Position numbers and translations under genes: made by a program. From NCBI GenBank assembly GCA_963761655.1, contig CAVXHI010000001.1, forward strand, positions 186,001 through 250,000: a DNA stretch of 64,000 bases. Direction: 5' to 3'. Shown here in pieces: positions 17,142 through 25,574 of the stretch. Origin of the DNA: RYN-122 sp963761655 (GTDB lineage Bacteria; Actinomycetota; Actinomycetes; Mycobacteriales; SCTD01). Below the pieces are notes generated by a model. It saw only the letters and a program-made list of their open reading frames with translations. It was not told the origin of the DNA and did no database searches. Every line of letters starts with the position of its first letter. The first letter of the stretch is position 1.

Positions 17142-19058
17142 CTACTCTGCGCCGACCGTCCGGACCTTCCCAGGCCCGGGGTGAGGGACGTCCTGGAGCA
17201 GGGGGCGTCCGTAGGAGAGCTCGATGACGTGCATCGTCTCGGTGGTGACCCTGTCCAAGTCGGGAAGGCCGTTATCGGCGAGCAGGATCTGAGCATCCGG
17301 GTAGGCCTGCGCCAGCAGGCTCAATCGGTAGTAGATGCGCACGCCAGCGGCCGTGTCCTCGCGCGTGTTGCCGAGGTTCTTGCGCGGACTGTCGATGAGG
17401 AGGAGGTCCGGGATCGCGATCTCGCGGGAGGCGAGCGTGTAGCCCAGCAGGGACATGTAGTAGCCGACGTTCGCAAGGGTCTTTTTGGCCCCGCCGACGC
17501 TGAGCTTGTCGAAGGGGTCGCCGTTGATCACCGGCAGGTAGCTGTTGGGGTCGATCCAGGCCTTCTCGTACCCGGCGAACGCGAGCTCGCGGATCTCCTC
17601 GTCGAAGACCTCACCGAACTCGTCGATGCGGCGCCGGTTCGCGGCGAGGAGCGCTTCCTGCAGCGCCTGCTCGGCGGCGTTCTGGGACGCCTGGTCGTCG
17701 ATGTGGCCCAACCGTTCCGTCCTGGTCCGATAGCCGTCCCAGAGGTCGCGGAATCGTTCTGTCTCCCGGAGGAGGCCCCTGGCGGCTTCGCGTTCGGCGG
17801 CTGCCGCGGCGACCGCGTCCAAGGCTGGAGCGGCGGGACGGTCCCCGACCTCTTCGAGGTCGGCAGCGGCCACGTCAAGAGCGAGCCGGGACTCCCGAAC
17901 CCGGACGTCGGCGGCGGCGGCGGCGTCCCGGTCCTGGGCAAGGAGCTGCCGCGCCTCCGCGGCCTGCTCGGCATGCCGGTGGGCGGCTGGCAGCGCCTGG
18001 CCCGCCGGCGCGGGCTGCGGCAACATGCAGAGCCTGCAGTGGCCGGGCTCCGGGTCCCGGCCGCGCAGGTCCTGCAGGCAGCGGGGGCAACTCGTGAACT
18101 CGAGGCCGCTCAAGGTCCGGGTCGCCTCGGCGGAGCGGGCGTCCCGCTGCGCGTCGAGTTCGAGCTGCGCGACGACAGCCGTGTCACGAGTGACGGCGGC
18201 GTGGGCGGCGTCCGCGTCGGCCTGCGCGTCCGCGGCGATCCTGCGCAGGGCGCGGACCTTGTCCCGAAGCGCGTCGAGGGCCGCGTCGCCGCCGCTGCCG
18301 GCGCTCGCATCGGCCTGCAGGCCGCGGAGCACGGCGTCGGCCTTCGCGAGGCGGCTACGGGCGTCGGCTTCGGCGCCGTCAAGGTCCTGAGGCCCGGGCG
18401 CGCCAGTCTGGACGATGAATCGTCGGACGGTCTCCGCCTCGGTCAGGGCCTGGCCGCGCTGCTGGTCGAGCTCGGACGCCTCGATTCGGAGCTCGCGGAG
18501 GCGATCATCGGTGAGGCCGAACGCCATCTCGAACACGGCCTTGCGCTTGCGGTCCACGAAGGCGTCTCGGTGGCCGGCCACGGACCTGTCGATATCGTTC
18601 TGCTGCAGGTAGCAATAGCGGTACAAGTCGAAAAACGATAACGGCTCGCTGGTGGCGCCGGAGGTCGAACGGCGGCTGAGCCGCGCCGCTGGCACGCCCA
18701 GGTACTCGAGAAGGGCCGCGCTCGCGGGCGCGCTGCCGCCTCTGGTGGTCCATGTTCCCACCAGCGTGCCTGTGTGCGCCTCGGTCACGGCGACCCTGTT
18801 CCTGCCGTTCGACCGCACGAGCCTGAGCCTCGACGTCCCCACGGTCGCCTCGAGCTCGACCTCGGCGAGGTTGTCCGCGATGGCGGGCATGATCTCGGCG
18901 CTGCCGCCGAGCCCGTACTTGATCAGCTCGAACAGGCTGCTCTTGCCCGTCCCGTAACTCCCGACCACGGCGTTGAGGCCGGTGCGGAAGTCGTAGCGGC
19001 TCTCACCTCCTCCGCGCGTCCGCAGGACGACGTGGTGCAGTCTGAAGTGAAGGGTCAT
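17142..19058 (-). CDS. SMC/Rad50-like ABC ATPase of an ABC-3C-type defence operon
   Basis: A 638-residue ATPase. The ATG at 19058 overlaps the upstream stop (ATGA); an earlier in-frame start at 19073 is less likely. Walker A GSYGTGKSS is at 33-41, a long coiled coil follows, broken near its middle by a zinc-hook-like Cys cluster (C324-P-R-C327, C341-x2-C344), then the ABC signature KLSVGGAKK at 518-526 and Walker B DLLLIDSP at 551-558. In ABC three-component systems such an ATPase is thought to be the sensor controlling an effector. It is the last gene of a three-gene coupled operon. Confidence 0.85.
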   Translation of the reverse strand: MTLHFRLHHVVLRTRGGGESRYDFRTGLNAVVGSYGTGKSSLFELIKYGLGGSAEIMPAIADNLAEVELEATVGTSRLRLVRSNGRNRVAVTEAHTGTLVGTWTTRGGSAPASAALLEYLGVPAARLSRRSTSGATSEPLSFFDLYRYCYLQQNDIDRSVAGHRDAFVDRKRKAVFEMAFGLTDDRLRELRIEASELDQQRGQALTEAETVRRFIVQTGAPGPQDLDGAEADARSRLAKADAVLRGLQADASAGSGGDAALDALRDKVRALRRIAADAQADADAAHAAVTRDTAVVAQLELDAQRDARSAEATRTLSGLEFTSCPRCLQDLRGRDPEPGHCRLCMLPQPAPAGQALPAAHRHAEQAAEARQLLAQDRDAAAAADVRVRESRLALDVAAADLEEVGDRPAAPALDAVAAAAAEREAARGLLRETERFRDLWDGYRTRTERLGHIDDQASQNAAEQALQEALLAANRRRIDEFGEVFDEEIRELAFAGYEKAWIDPNSYLPVINGDPFDKLSVGGAKKTLANVGYYMSLLGYTLASREIAIPDLLLIDSPRKNLGNTREDTAAGVRIYYRLSLLAQAYPDAQILLADNGLPDLDRVTTETMHVIELSYGRPLLQDVPHPGPGKVRTVGAE

Positions 19059-19669
19059 GCGGAGGGGCCCCAATGCAGCGGCATGGCGGGGGCGGCCGAT
19101 GCCGCCGGGGTGTCTGGCGGGGTCGGACCTGGTCCGATCCGCTGTCGCAGCGGCCGGTCGACGGCATCCGGCAGGACGCGGTAGATCAACTCCTTCAGCC
19201 GGCTGCCGGTCTCCGCCCCCAGCTCAGCGGCGATAAGATCGCCACGGGCTGCCACCGTCGACCACTCCGGCGTCCGGGCTAGAGCGTCAGCCACGGACCG
19301 CCCCTGCTCCGTCAGAGAGATTGCGATCCTGCCGCGCCCCGCCCTGGTCCGGACCAGCCCGGTCCCGATGAGCGTCCCCAGGATCGGGTAGTAGCGATCG
19401 TCCCAGGGCCCGTACTTGTACCGGACCATCGTGCTCTCGACGGCGACGGTCTCGGCAGGGCTGGGGGCGGCATTGCGCGGCAGGGCCAGGCCCCGATCCG
19501 CCAGAACACGCCCGAGCATGTTGGGGTACCGGAGCAGGAAGTCGAGCTTCGCGATCTTCGTCAGCCCATCCGCGGTCTCGCCGAGCGCGGCAACAAGGAG
19601 CAGGACGCGGGCGACGTGGTAGTCGAGCTCTGCCGCCCGGCCGGGGACAGCAGACGGCGGCGCGGTCAC
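19055..19669 (-). CDS. ABC-3C middle component (winged-helix-like), probably the MC2 type
   Basis: GTG at 19669 overlaps the upstream stop (GTGA), giving 204 residues. The sequence GLTKIAKLDFLLRYPNMLGRVLADRG followed by VESTMVRYKYGPWDDRYYPILGTLIGTGLVR and a C-terminal LTEQGRSVADAL wing matches the middle component of ABC-3C systems, which bridges the ATPase and the effector. The subtype assignment rests on memory of the motif LTKxAKLDFLLRYP. Confidence 0.75.
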   Translation of the reverse strand: MTAPPSAVPGRAAELDYHVARVLLLVAALGETADGLTKIAKLDFLLRYPNMLGRVLADRGLALPRNAAPSPAETVAVESTMVRYKYGPWDDRYYPILGTLIGTGLVRTRAGRGRIAISLTEQGRSVADALARTPEWSTVAARGDLIAAELGAETGSRLKELIYRVLPDAVDRPLRQRIGPGPTPPDTPAASAAPAMPLHWGPSA

Positions 19670-20886
19670 CGAGCACCCCCGGCGACAGTCCAAGGCGCCT
19701 CCGCGGACGGGTCGAACTCGTCAGACCACCAGATTTCACATTCAGCGGTGAGCATGTACGCGCAGCCGAGGAGCTCCGGCACCCCGACGGCGCGCAGGGG
19801 CGCCTCGACCGTCCCGAGCCGGCGCTCGAGCTCGAGCCACATCGGCGGGCCGTAGGACCCGCCGGGCCCGCGGACAGCCGTCTCCGCGGCGCCAGCCTGC
19901 GCGTGCACGGCCGCCCGGACGGCCCTGACCGGGTCGGACGGTGCCGACGGCAACCCAGTTCGAAAGGTGCACTCGATCTCGTACCAGCGCTGCCGCAGCC
20001 TGGGAGCGGCGGTCAGAACCGACGGGCCAAGCCCTCCGGCGCGGAGCTTGCGGCCGAGTACGGTCTCGCCGCCCAGGCGCGCGGTGGGCATGTCCGGCTC
20101 GAGTACGGGAACCCCCGCCTCGGCGAACGCGGCCTCGAGCTCCTCCCAGCCGATCGTCCTGCGGGCGCGGGCGGCGGCTGCGGCGGCGTCGCCGAACAGC
20201 CACTGCGACGGCGGCGTCGTCCGGTGGCAGCCCACGACAGCCCGTTGGACCGCGCCGACGGCGGCGTCGTAAGCCGCGCGGGCGAAGGACCGGTCGTGAC
20301 CGGACGCGCCAAGGACGTCTCGCGCGTACTCCACCCCGCGGGCCGCCATCGCGTACCCGTCCGCGCCCTCGGTGACGAAGCGCAACGAGGCGAGGAAGTC
20401 CGCCGCGACTGCAGGAGCGACCCCAAGCCGAGCGGCGCAGGCCTCCGCGTAGGCGGCGACGCCGGGGTCGTCCGGCGACAGTCCAGCCTCGAGCAGCCGG
20501 GACAGGGCACGCGCCTCCCCCGCTCCTGTCGCGAGCCCGGCGTTCGTGACGAAGCGAGTCGTGACGTCCCGGCCCGCCGCGTCCCATCTGGCAAGGAGGG
20601 TCCCCAGGCCGCCCGCGGCGAGCAGGTCGGCCAACCGCCAGGCTCCGCGGTCCAGCGCCCTGTGCTTCACCGAGACCAGGACGGGCGGTCCGGCTCCGCC
20701 GACGACGTAGTCGGTGTGCCACTCGCAGAGGACCCATCCGCCCGGTTGCCCGATGAGCCGCAGAACCTCTGTGGCGGTGCAGGCGTACTGGAATCCGAAC
20801 CACACGGCTGTCTCATGACCACGGTCCTCGACCGGGGGCCCGTCGAGGCCGTCCCCGACCGGGCCGACAGAAGGTCCGGCGGTCAT
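19666..20886 (-). CDS. PD-(D/E)xK nuclease-like effector of the ABC-3C operon
   Basis: A 406-residue protein starting at ATG with GGTGAGG just upstream. The N-terminal region TAVWFGFQYACTATEVLRLIGQPGGWVLCEWHTDYVV...PVLVSVKHR has the Cap4/DUF4297-like layout: Glu in LCEWHTDY, Asp, and SVKHR carrying the motif III Lys. The rest is helical with a DNA-binding-like stretch (TIGWEELEAAFAEAGVPVLEPDM). As the first gene of an operon with middle component and SMC-like ATPase, it is probably the DNA-cleaving effector. Note the same nuclease class is fused to the NACHT protein at 9480. Confidence 0.7.
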   Translation of the reverse strand: MTAGPSVGPVGDGLDGPPVEDRGHETAVWFGFQYACTATEVLRLIGQPGGWVLCEWHTDYVVGGAGPPVLVSVKHRALDRGAWRLADLLAAGGLGTLLARWDAAGRDVTTRFVTNAGLATGAGEARALSRLLEAGLSPDDPGVAAYAEACAARLGVAPAVAADFLASLRFVTEGADGYAMAARGVEYARDVLGASGHDRSFARAAYDAAVGAVQRAVVGCHRTTPPSQWLFGDAAAAAARARRTIGWEELEAAFAEAGVPVLEPDMPTARLGGETVLGRKLRAGGLGPSVLTAAPRLRQRWYEIECTFRTGLPSAPSDPVRAVRAAVHAQAGAAETAVRGPGGSYGPPMWLELERRLGTVEAPLRAVGVPELLGCAYMLTAECEIWWSDEFDPSAEAPWTVAGGAR

Positions 20887-21004
20887 GGCCTCACCCTAAG
20901 CACGGGGCGAGCCGCGCAAGCGCCTCATGCTCAAACTGCATAGAAGCCGGCCGCCGACTGGGTGCGCTGGCGTCCGGGTGCTCGATTGAGCCGATGGCTT
21001 CCTC

Positions 21005-21232
21005 GTGGACGCCAATGACGTGAACGACGAAGTTGACCCGACCGTGGTGCCCTGCGACTCGTGCTGGCCGTTGGTCGAAGCTGCGGTTGGAAGGACGATC
21101 CGGGCGGAGGCCAGGAGCCGAGCCGCCGCCGCCGACGCAGAGGCCGCAATGGCCCGGCTACGCGAGCGGGACCTGTCGCTGGAGCGGCTGCGGGCGGAGC
21201 TGGCGCGCAACCGGGCCTCCTCCCGGCGCTGA
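21005..21232 (+). CDS. Small hypothetical protein with CxxC and coiled coil
   Basis: Seventy-five residues from a GTG start. The N terminus is acidic with PCDSCWPL (a CxxC pair), followed by an alanine/arginine-rich amphipathic helix to the end. No family recognised and no clear ribosome-binding site, so it may not be expressed. Confidence 0.4.
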   Translation: MDANDVNDEVDPTVVPCDSCWPLVEAAVGRTIRAEARSRAAAADAEAAMARLRERDLSLERLRAELARNRASSRR

Positions 21233-21403
21233 GCGGCCAGGCCGGTTCTAACGCAGCCGTCGCCCGTGCGGCCAGATACTCGCGCGCCTCAGTGGAACGC
21301 GGACGACGTGGAGTTCGCCGGCGCCACCGACAGACGGCCTCGCTGAAGCCTGCGGCACCGATACTTTCACTTGCAGCCCCAGCGACGCCTCGCCTCGAAG
21401 TCC

Positions 21404-21979
21404 TCAAGGCTCGAAGTGCAAGCCAACCTTTCGTGCAGTCCGCTGCCAGCGTCTCCCCGGTGTGGTCCGCAATGGGAGGACGCCGCCGAACTCACCGACT
21501 CCCAGACTGACCCTCATGCACTCCTGGAGTCGTGCTATTGAGTCGTGGCAATCAGCGTGACTGCAAGTGGCGCTTGCGTAGTCCCGCAACGCTCGGTTCA
21601 GGGCGTACGCCTCACGCCTTGTATCGAGATCCGCGACTAAACTCAGTGGTTGCCGGCGCAAGTCGAGCGTCTCGAGAGCAGTCTTGACCTCGGGGGCGAC
21701 AGCTACAAGGTGGGCGCACTGCCCCTGCCGTTCGAACGCTTCGCCCGACTCGTCGACGAGGCTCAATACTTGCCGTGCGTGCACCAGGTACTCGACGTAG
21801 ACGCTCCGCCGCTGGTCCTGAAGCCGTTCGACTCGTGCGGCCTCTGCCGCGAGGCCAGCCCTGTGGTCTGCTCGCCGCTCGGTCAAGTAGCCGAGGACAC
21901 CTGTGAGGCCTACGCCCGAAAGGGCGCTCGCAGCGCCGAGCACCCCCGGATCGATAGCCACACTCGAGTATGTGGTCAT
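21404..21979 (-). CDS. Hypothetical protein with one N-terminal membrane helix
   Basis: MTTYSSVAIDPGVLGAASALSGVGLTGVLGYLTERRADHRAG from the ATG at 21979 has a GGCAGG upstream; a longer frame to 22060 is arginine-rich and unlikely. A single hydrophobic helix is followed by a charged helical region (AARVERLQDQRRSVYVEYLVHARQVLSLVDE) and a cytosolic tail. The arrangement matches the IS1182-split gene at 6347/8409, a common actinobacterial layout without known function. Confidence 0.6.
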   Translation of the reverse strand: MTTYSSVAIDPGVLGAASALSGVGLTGVLGYLTERRADHRAGLAAEAARVERLQDQRRSVYVEYLVHARQVLSLVDESGEAFERQGQCAHLVAVAPEVKTALETLDLRRQPLSLVADLDTRREAYALNRALRDYASATCSHADCHDSIARLQECMRVSLGVGEFGGVLPLRTTPGRRWQRTARKVGLHFEP

Positions 21980-22248
21980 GCCTGCCGGACTTGGCAAGGG
22001 AGGGCCTGCATAAATGCGACGCGCATATGCCGCGCAGCGTGCGCGCGGCGACTTGGCCACCGCCTCACTCTTGGCTGGCGTCCCACGGGTTGCGTCTTGT
22101 GGTGGCTCGCATCTGCGTGAGGCAGGCCGCGTTGCGGCAGCCTCGGCACCTGGCCTCTGCCCTCCAGTGCGAGGCTGTGTGCACAGCCCTTGCCATGAGG
22201 GACGGCTGCGCTAACTGGCCGACCGGGACGACTGGGGAGCTCACGTAT

Positions 22249-22887
22249 ATGGACACACATTCGCCCAATGACAGCGCGCGCGCCTCCGCACCTGGACCCG
22301 TCAGCACCTGGCAACTCGGCTCCGACCTCTGGGCCTTCGTGGCCGAGGGCTTCGTCGCAGCCTTGCTCCGCGAGTGTGACGAGGAGGCTCTGTGGTTCGG
22401 TGGCAACAGGCGAGGCGCTGACGTATACGCGTGCTTCCAAAACTGGAGGCCGCGCGCCAAGACCCCCGTCCGAGAAACGGCGAGATTGAAAATAGACGCG
22501 AAGCGGGCCTTCCTCAAGCAGGCCGATCTCGGCAGCGGGCGCCGGGAGCACTTGGGCTTCATGGGATCAGGCCGTGCGCTCGAAGCGCGCTCTGATGCAG
22601 TGACTCACTACGCACTCGTGCTCTTCGATGAGACCCAGACAGACGGAGAACTACTCGTGGCTGGGCCAGAGGCGCGAGTTGCCGTCGCGTACCGGGTTGA
22701 GAAGGTATTCCTGGTACCGACCGCGCAGGTGAACAGCGAATTCCACACTGGCCGCAACGCAGCGGGACTCTCTAGTGGGCTGAACTTGTTCGCGGACGTG
22801 AAGGCCCTGAAAGACTTTGAGATCTTTCCGCGGCGGCTCATCGACCCGTGCGGTGCTTGTCCGAGCGGTTCAGCTTCTTCGGTCTGA
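22249..22887 (+). CDS. Hypothetical protein, 212 aa
   Basis: ATG at 22249 with GGGGAG about nine bases upstream is preferred to upstream in-frame starts. The protein is soluble and alpha/beta: WQLGSDLWAFVAEGFVAALLREC, then WFGGNRRGADVYACFQNWRPRAK and DAVTHYALVLFDETQTDGELLVAGPEARVAVAYRVEKVFLVP, ending in a Cys pair (PCGAC). No family recognised. Its GC is lower than that of flanking genes, consistent with transfer. Confidence 0.55.
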   Translation: MDTHSPNDSARASAPGPVSTWQLGSDLWAFVAEGFVAALLRECDEEALWFGGNRRGADVYACFQNWRPRAKTPVRETARLKIDAKRAFLKQADLGSGRREHLGFMGSGRALEARSDAVTHYALVLFDETQTDGELLVAGPEARVAVAYRVEKVFLVPTAQVNSEFHTGRNAAGLSSGLNLFADVKALKDFEIFPRRLIDPCGACPSGSASSV

Positions 22888-22988
22888 GGCGGATGCGATG
22901 GAGGCTTGAACCCTGCCAGGAGGTGGCGCGTGGTCGGCAAGACTGGTCGAGCGATACGTGGGGCCTTGAACAGATGAGGAGGTGCCGA

Positions 22989-24065
22989 TCACGCGGCGGC
23001 CTCGCTGATCGTCCGGTGGACGAGCTCGGGCAGGACGACGAGCGCCTCGGCGAGCAGGTGCTCAAGCGCGACGGCGTCGCCGCTGCTGTCGGGCGAGACT
23101 GCTTGTGACCAGCGGCGGGGCTCGTAGCGGGCGAGCATGGACAGGGCGTGGGTGACGGCCCACCAGATCATGAGCGGGTGCTGCGGCGGGTCGCCCCGGC
23201 GCAGCGACGGGAACACCATCCGCTCGCCCCGCACCTCGACAGTCCTGCGCAGCAGGGCGTCATCCGGCCCGCCGGCCCCGTGCGGCGGCGGCGGAAGGAC
23301 GAGGGGGGCGCGGACGCCGCCGGCCGCGGCGGGCATGAACCCGATGGGGTTCCCGTCGGGGGAGGCGGGTCGCAAGCCTGACAGGCCGGGGTAGTTGAGC
23401 AGGTGCTCCGCCAGGGCGTGCCGTTCCGCGGGCCAGTCCCGGTCGCCGGCGCTCCAGGCGGTCTCGCCCGAAACGGGCGGGGCGGCGAGCGACGCGGGCA
23501 GCGGCCCGACCTCGACGCGCGACGTGTCGCCCGTGAAGACGGGCGGCTCGGCCGTGACGACGAGCGGGGCGAGGCCGGACGCGCCGGGAAGGGGGAAGCG
23601 CGCGGCATCGGGGATGAGCGTCCAAAGTCGGGCCAACGGCACCGGGTCTGGAAGCGAGCCTGCGCTGAGGAGCCGACAGAGCGTCGTGAACGCCCCGCCC
23701 GTGCCGCCGTCGTCGCGGACGGTCACGCCGCCGATGGGGCGCTGCCCGCCTTGGAGCCCCTCCGTGCGGATCCCGTGTCCGGTGAGCCGCCACTCGTCCT
23801 TCGCCGCCGTGGTGCTGGCCGCGGCGATTGCCCGGCCGGCCTGGGACAGGCCATAGAAGACGAGGAGGGGGCGGGCCTGGACGCCAACCTGGCCCGCGGC
23901 GACGAACAGCTGCTCGGCCTGTTCTAGCGCGGCGCCGAACGTCTCCCGACGCTCGCCCTTGGCGGCGCGTCCCGGCGGCACGGCACGGAGTGATCGGAGC
24001 AGGCGCCAGGAGACCGGCGGGGGCGTCGCCGCCATGTCGGCCCAGGTGATCCCGTAGGCGGTCAC
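22989..24065 (-). CDS. YaaC-like protein
   Basis: A 358-residue protein starting at GTG 24065, overlapping the upstream stop (GTGA). It has the YaaC family hallmarks: VQARPLLVFYGLSQAGRAIAAA near residue 62 and the C-terminal LMIWWAVTHALSMLARYEPRRWSQAVSPDSSGDAVALEHLLAEAL. The function of YaaC-like proteins is unknown; they recur in accessory regions. It is the last gene of a four-gene coupled run with two small Cys-rich proteins, which suggests a complex. Confidence 0.75.
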   Translation of the reverse strand: MTAYGITWADMAATPPPVSWRLLRSLRAVPPGRAAKGERRETFGAALEQAEQLFVAAGQVGVQARPLLVFYGLSQAGRAIAAASTTAAKDEWRLTGHGIRTEGLQGGQRPIGGVTVRDDGGTGGAFTTLCRLLSAGSLPDPVPLARLWTLIPDAARFPLPGASGLAPLVVTAEPPVFTGDTSRVEVGPLPASLAAPPVSGETAWSAGDRDWPAERHALAEHLLNYPGLSGLRPASPDGNPIGFMPAAAGGVRAPLVLPPPPHGAGGPDDALLRRTVEVRGERMVFPSLRRGDPPQHPLMIWWAVTHALSMLARYEPRRWSQAVSPDSSGDAVALEHLLAEALVVLPELVHRTISEAAA

Positions 24066-24427
24066 GACGGCGGCGTCGCGGGCAACGGCGCCGACGCCGA
24101 CAGGAGCAGCGCACTCAGGGTCGGGAGCCCGTGGCCGCCAGCGAGCAGACCGGCGACGGCGGCGCGGGCGACGGCTCTGTTTCTGGTCGTGCCGCCGGGC
24201 AACCCGAGGGCCTGGGCGTCGTCGCCGAAGGCGGCCGCGACTGCGTCGGTGCCGGCCTCGGTCTGCAGGACGGCGTGGAGGTCGGCGTGCAGCGTCCTGC
24301 TGTTGCCCTGCGTGCCCGGCTCGGGGTCGCGAGCCCCGCCGCCGAGGGCGGTCAGTTGGATCCGAGGTCTACCTGTAGCCGTGCCAGTCGCAGGGGCGCC
24401 GCATGCAGCGGCGCGGACAATCCTCAT
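24062..24427 (-). CDS. Hypothetical protein coupled to the YaaC-like gene
   Basis: Starts MRIVRAAACGAPATG at 24427 with GGAGGAG six bases upstream, overlapping the previous gene by 59 bases in another frame and the next by four. The 121 residues contain a helical C-terminal half (LHADLHAVLQTEAGTDAVAAAFGDDAQALGL, then RNRAVARAAVAGLLAGGHGLPTLSALLL). Size and helical layout resemble small effector-associated adaptor domains, but I cannot assign it to one. Confidence 0.5.
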   Translation of the reverse strand: MRIVRAAACGAPATGTATGRPRIQLTALGGGARDPEPGTQGNSRTLHADLHAVLQTEAGTDAVAAAFGDDAQALGLPGGTTRNRAVARAAVAGLLAGGHGLPTLSALLLSASAPLPATPPS

Positions 24428-24659
24428 CGTGCTCCTCCTCGACGCGCTCCTGGAACCATCCGCGACCCCCGCACCCATGGCAATCAGCAGCCCCGTCCAT
24501 GCCGGAGACCTTGCCGAACGGCTCGTCATGTCCGCGCTGCACATCAGCGACGCGCCCGCCCTGCCCGGCCACCGCTGACGCGGCAGCGACCCCGGCGCGT
24601 TCGGCAGCGTCCTGGTCGGTGACCATGCACACGATGCGGATCTCGTAGGCGTGCTCCAC
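24369..24659 (-). CDS. Small Cys-rich zinc-binding protein
   Basis: Ninety-six residues from GTG 24659, twelve bases after the previous gene. The C-terminal half has DCHGCGGRGWFQ (CxxCxGxG, like one DnaJ zinc repeat) and DCPRRCMRRPCDWHG, enough ligands for one or two zinc ions. Proteins of this sort occur widely in actinobacterial accessory DNA; no specific role is known. Confidence 0.6.
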   Translation of the reverse strand: MEHAYEIRIVCMVTDQDAAERAGVAAASAVAGQGGRVADVQRGHDEPFGKVSGMDGAADCHGCGGRGWFQERVEEEHDEDCPRRCMRRPCDWHGYR

Positions 24660-24671
24660 ACCGCGGAGTCT

Positions 24672-25145
24672 CTACCCGCTGGCGGCGGGGTCGTCGTCCG
24701 AAGCAGACTCGGCGGTCAAGGACAGGTAGACGTGTGGCCTCTTGAGAGCCAGTCGCAACAGGGCAGCGACCTCTGTACGAGGCCACTGGGTCACGATCTC
24801 CTGACAGGCCTGTCGCACGTCGTCACTACTGCCGCGATGGGCTGTGCCCGGCTCGTGCGCCTGGGCAGGGCGAAGCAGGGCTAGGTGCTTCTCGATGCGC
24901 CGCTTGGCGTGGCGGACGTGCTGCAGGCGCTCCCGGCCCGGCACGTGCCAGAGCAGCGAGTCGTGCCGCTCGCCCTCGCTGTCGAGAACGTCAAGCAGCT
25001 CGGTCAGGCGCTTGACCTCCTGCGCGGCTCTGACCCGATGGCTGGGGCTGCAGTAGTTGGCTGTCGAGGTCTCCACGGGGCGGTCGCAGGGTGGCCAACG
25101 ACAGGTCAACGGCGTTAGTCCCAGGTACCCGAACGAGCCAGCCAC
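24672..25145 (-). CDS. Hypothetical zinc-finger-like protein, first gene of the YaaC operon
   Basis: A 157-residue protein from GTG 25145. The N terminus reads TCRWPPCDRPVETSTANYCSPSHRVRAAQE, a compact C-x4-C...YCSxxHR motif often used for metal binding, followed by a coiled region and an acidic C terminus (SASDDDPAASG). It starts the minus-strand run to the YaaC-like gene and is divergent from the Tn7-like operon. Confidence 0.6.
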   Translation of the reverse strand: MAGSFGYLGLTPLTCRWPPCDRPVETSTANYCSPSHRVRAAQEVKRLTELLDVLDSEGERHDSLLWHVPGRERLQHVRHAKRRIEKHLALLRPAQAHEPGTAHRGSSDDVRQACQEIVTQWPRTEVAALLRLALKRPHVYLSLTAESASDDDPAASG

Positions 25146-25156
25146 AGCTTAGGACC

Positions 25157-25221
25157 TTAACGCAGTCACCGTTAACGCACGCCTAGGGCGGGCGCCGGGC
25201 CTGTTAGCGCACCTGCGTTGA
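25157..25221. repeat. Clustered T(T/C)A(A/G)CGCA sites in the divergent region
   Basis: TTAACGCA occurs at 25157-25164 and 25172-25179, TTAGCGCA at 25204-25211, and the inverted form TGCGTTGA at 25214-25221. The last two form an imperfect dyad with a 2-base centre. Position between the YaaC operon and the tns operon fits either an operator or TnsB binding sites at one transposon end. Confidence 0.6.
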
Positions 25222-25373
25222 CCTACGGCCACGAGACCGGCAACACTGACCTAGCGCCCAGACCTCATGGGGCTTCGACCGCCCGGGATACAGACCCCGG
25301 AACGAGTGGAGCCCCACCTGCGCCAACAGGTGAGGCTCCGAGCGCGGCCATACCTTGAGACGGAGGACCGCGC

Positions 25374-25574
25374 GTGAAGATTGTCGTGCCTGCAGCCTTG
25401 CCGAGCAAGGGGCGGGCTGCCCCAGCAGCGTCGCAGGAGTCGCTGCGGCCCCTGCTGGTGGGAGAGCCCGTCCTACTGGATCCCATCACCCTGGACGTCG
25501 TCGAGGGTGAACCGTGGCCAGAGGACTGCTGTTGCGACTGCACTCGCTGCCGCGCCGCTCACCCGGATGAGTAG
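25374..25574 (+). CDS. Small Cys-rich protein leading the tns operon
   Basis: Sixty-six residues from GTG 25374 with GGAGG seven bases upstream. The C terminus carries PEDCCCDCTRCRAAH, a dense Cys cluster that could bind zinc. Its last codons overlap the tnsA ATG at 25567, so the two are translationally coupled. No family recognised; a structural or regulatory role in the transposition complex is possible. Confidence 0.55.
   Translation: MKIVVPAALPSKGRAAPAASQESLRPLLVGEPVLLDPITLDVVEGEPWPEDCCCDCTRCRAAHPDE

Noticed and set aside
16794..18641. 615-residue plus-strand frame
   Set aside because: Apart from the integrase remnant at 16842-17060, it is antisense to the ABC-3C ATPase with shadow composition.
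19903..20943. 346-residue plus-strand frame opposite the ABC-3C nuclease
   Set aside because: Antisense shadow rich in Arg/Gly/Pro.
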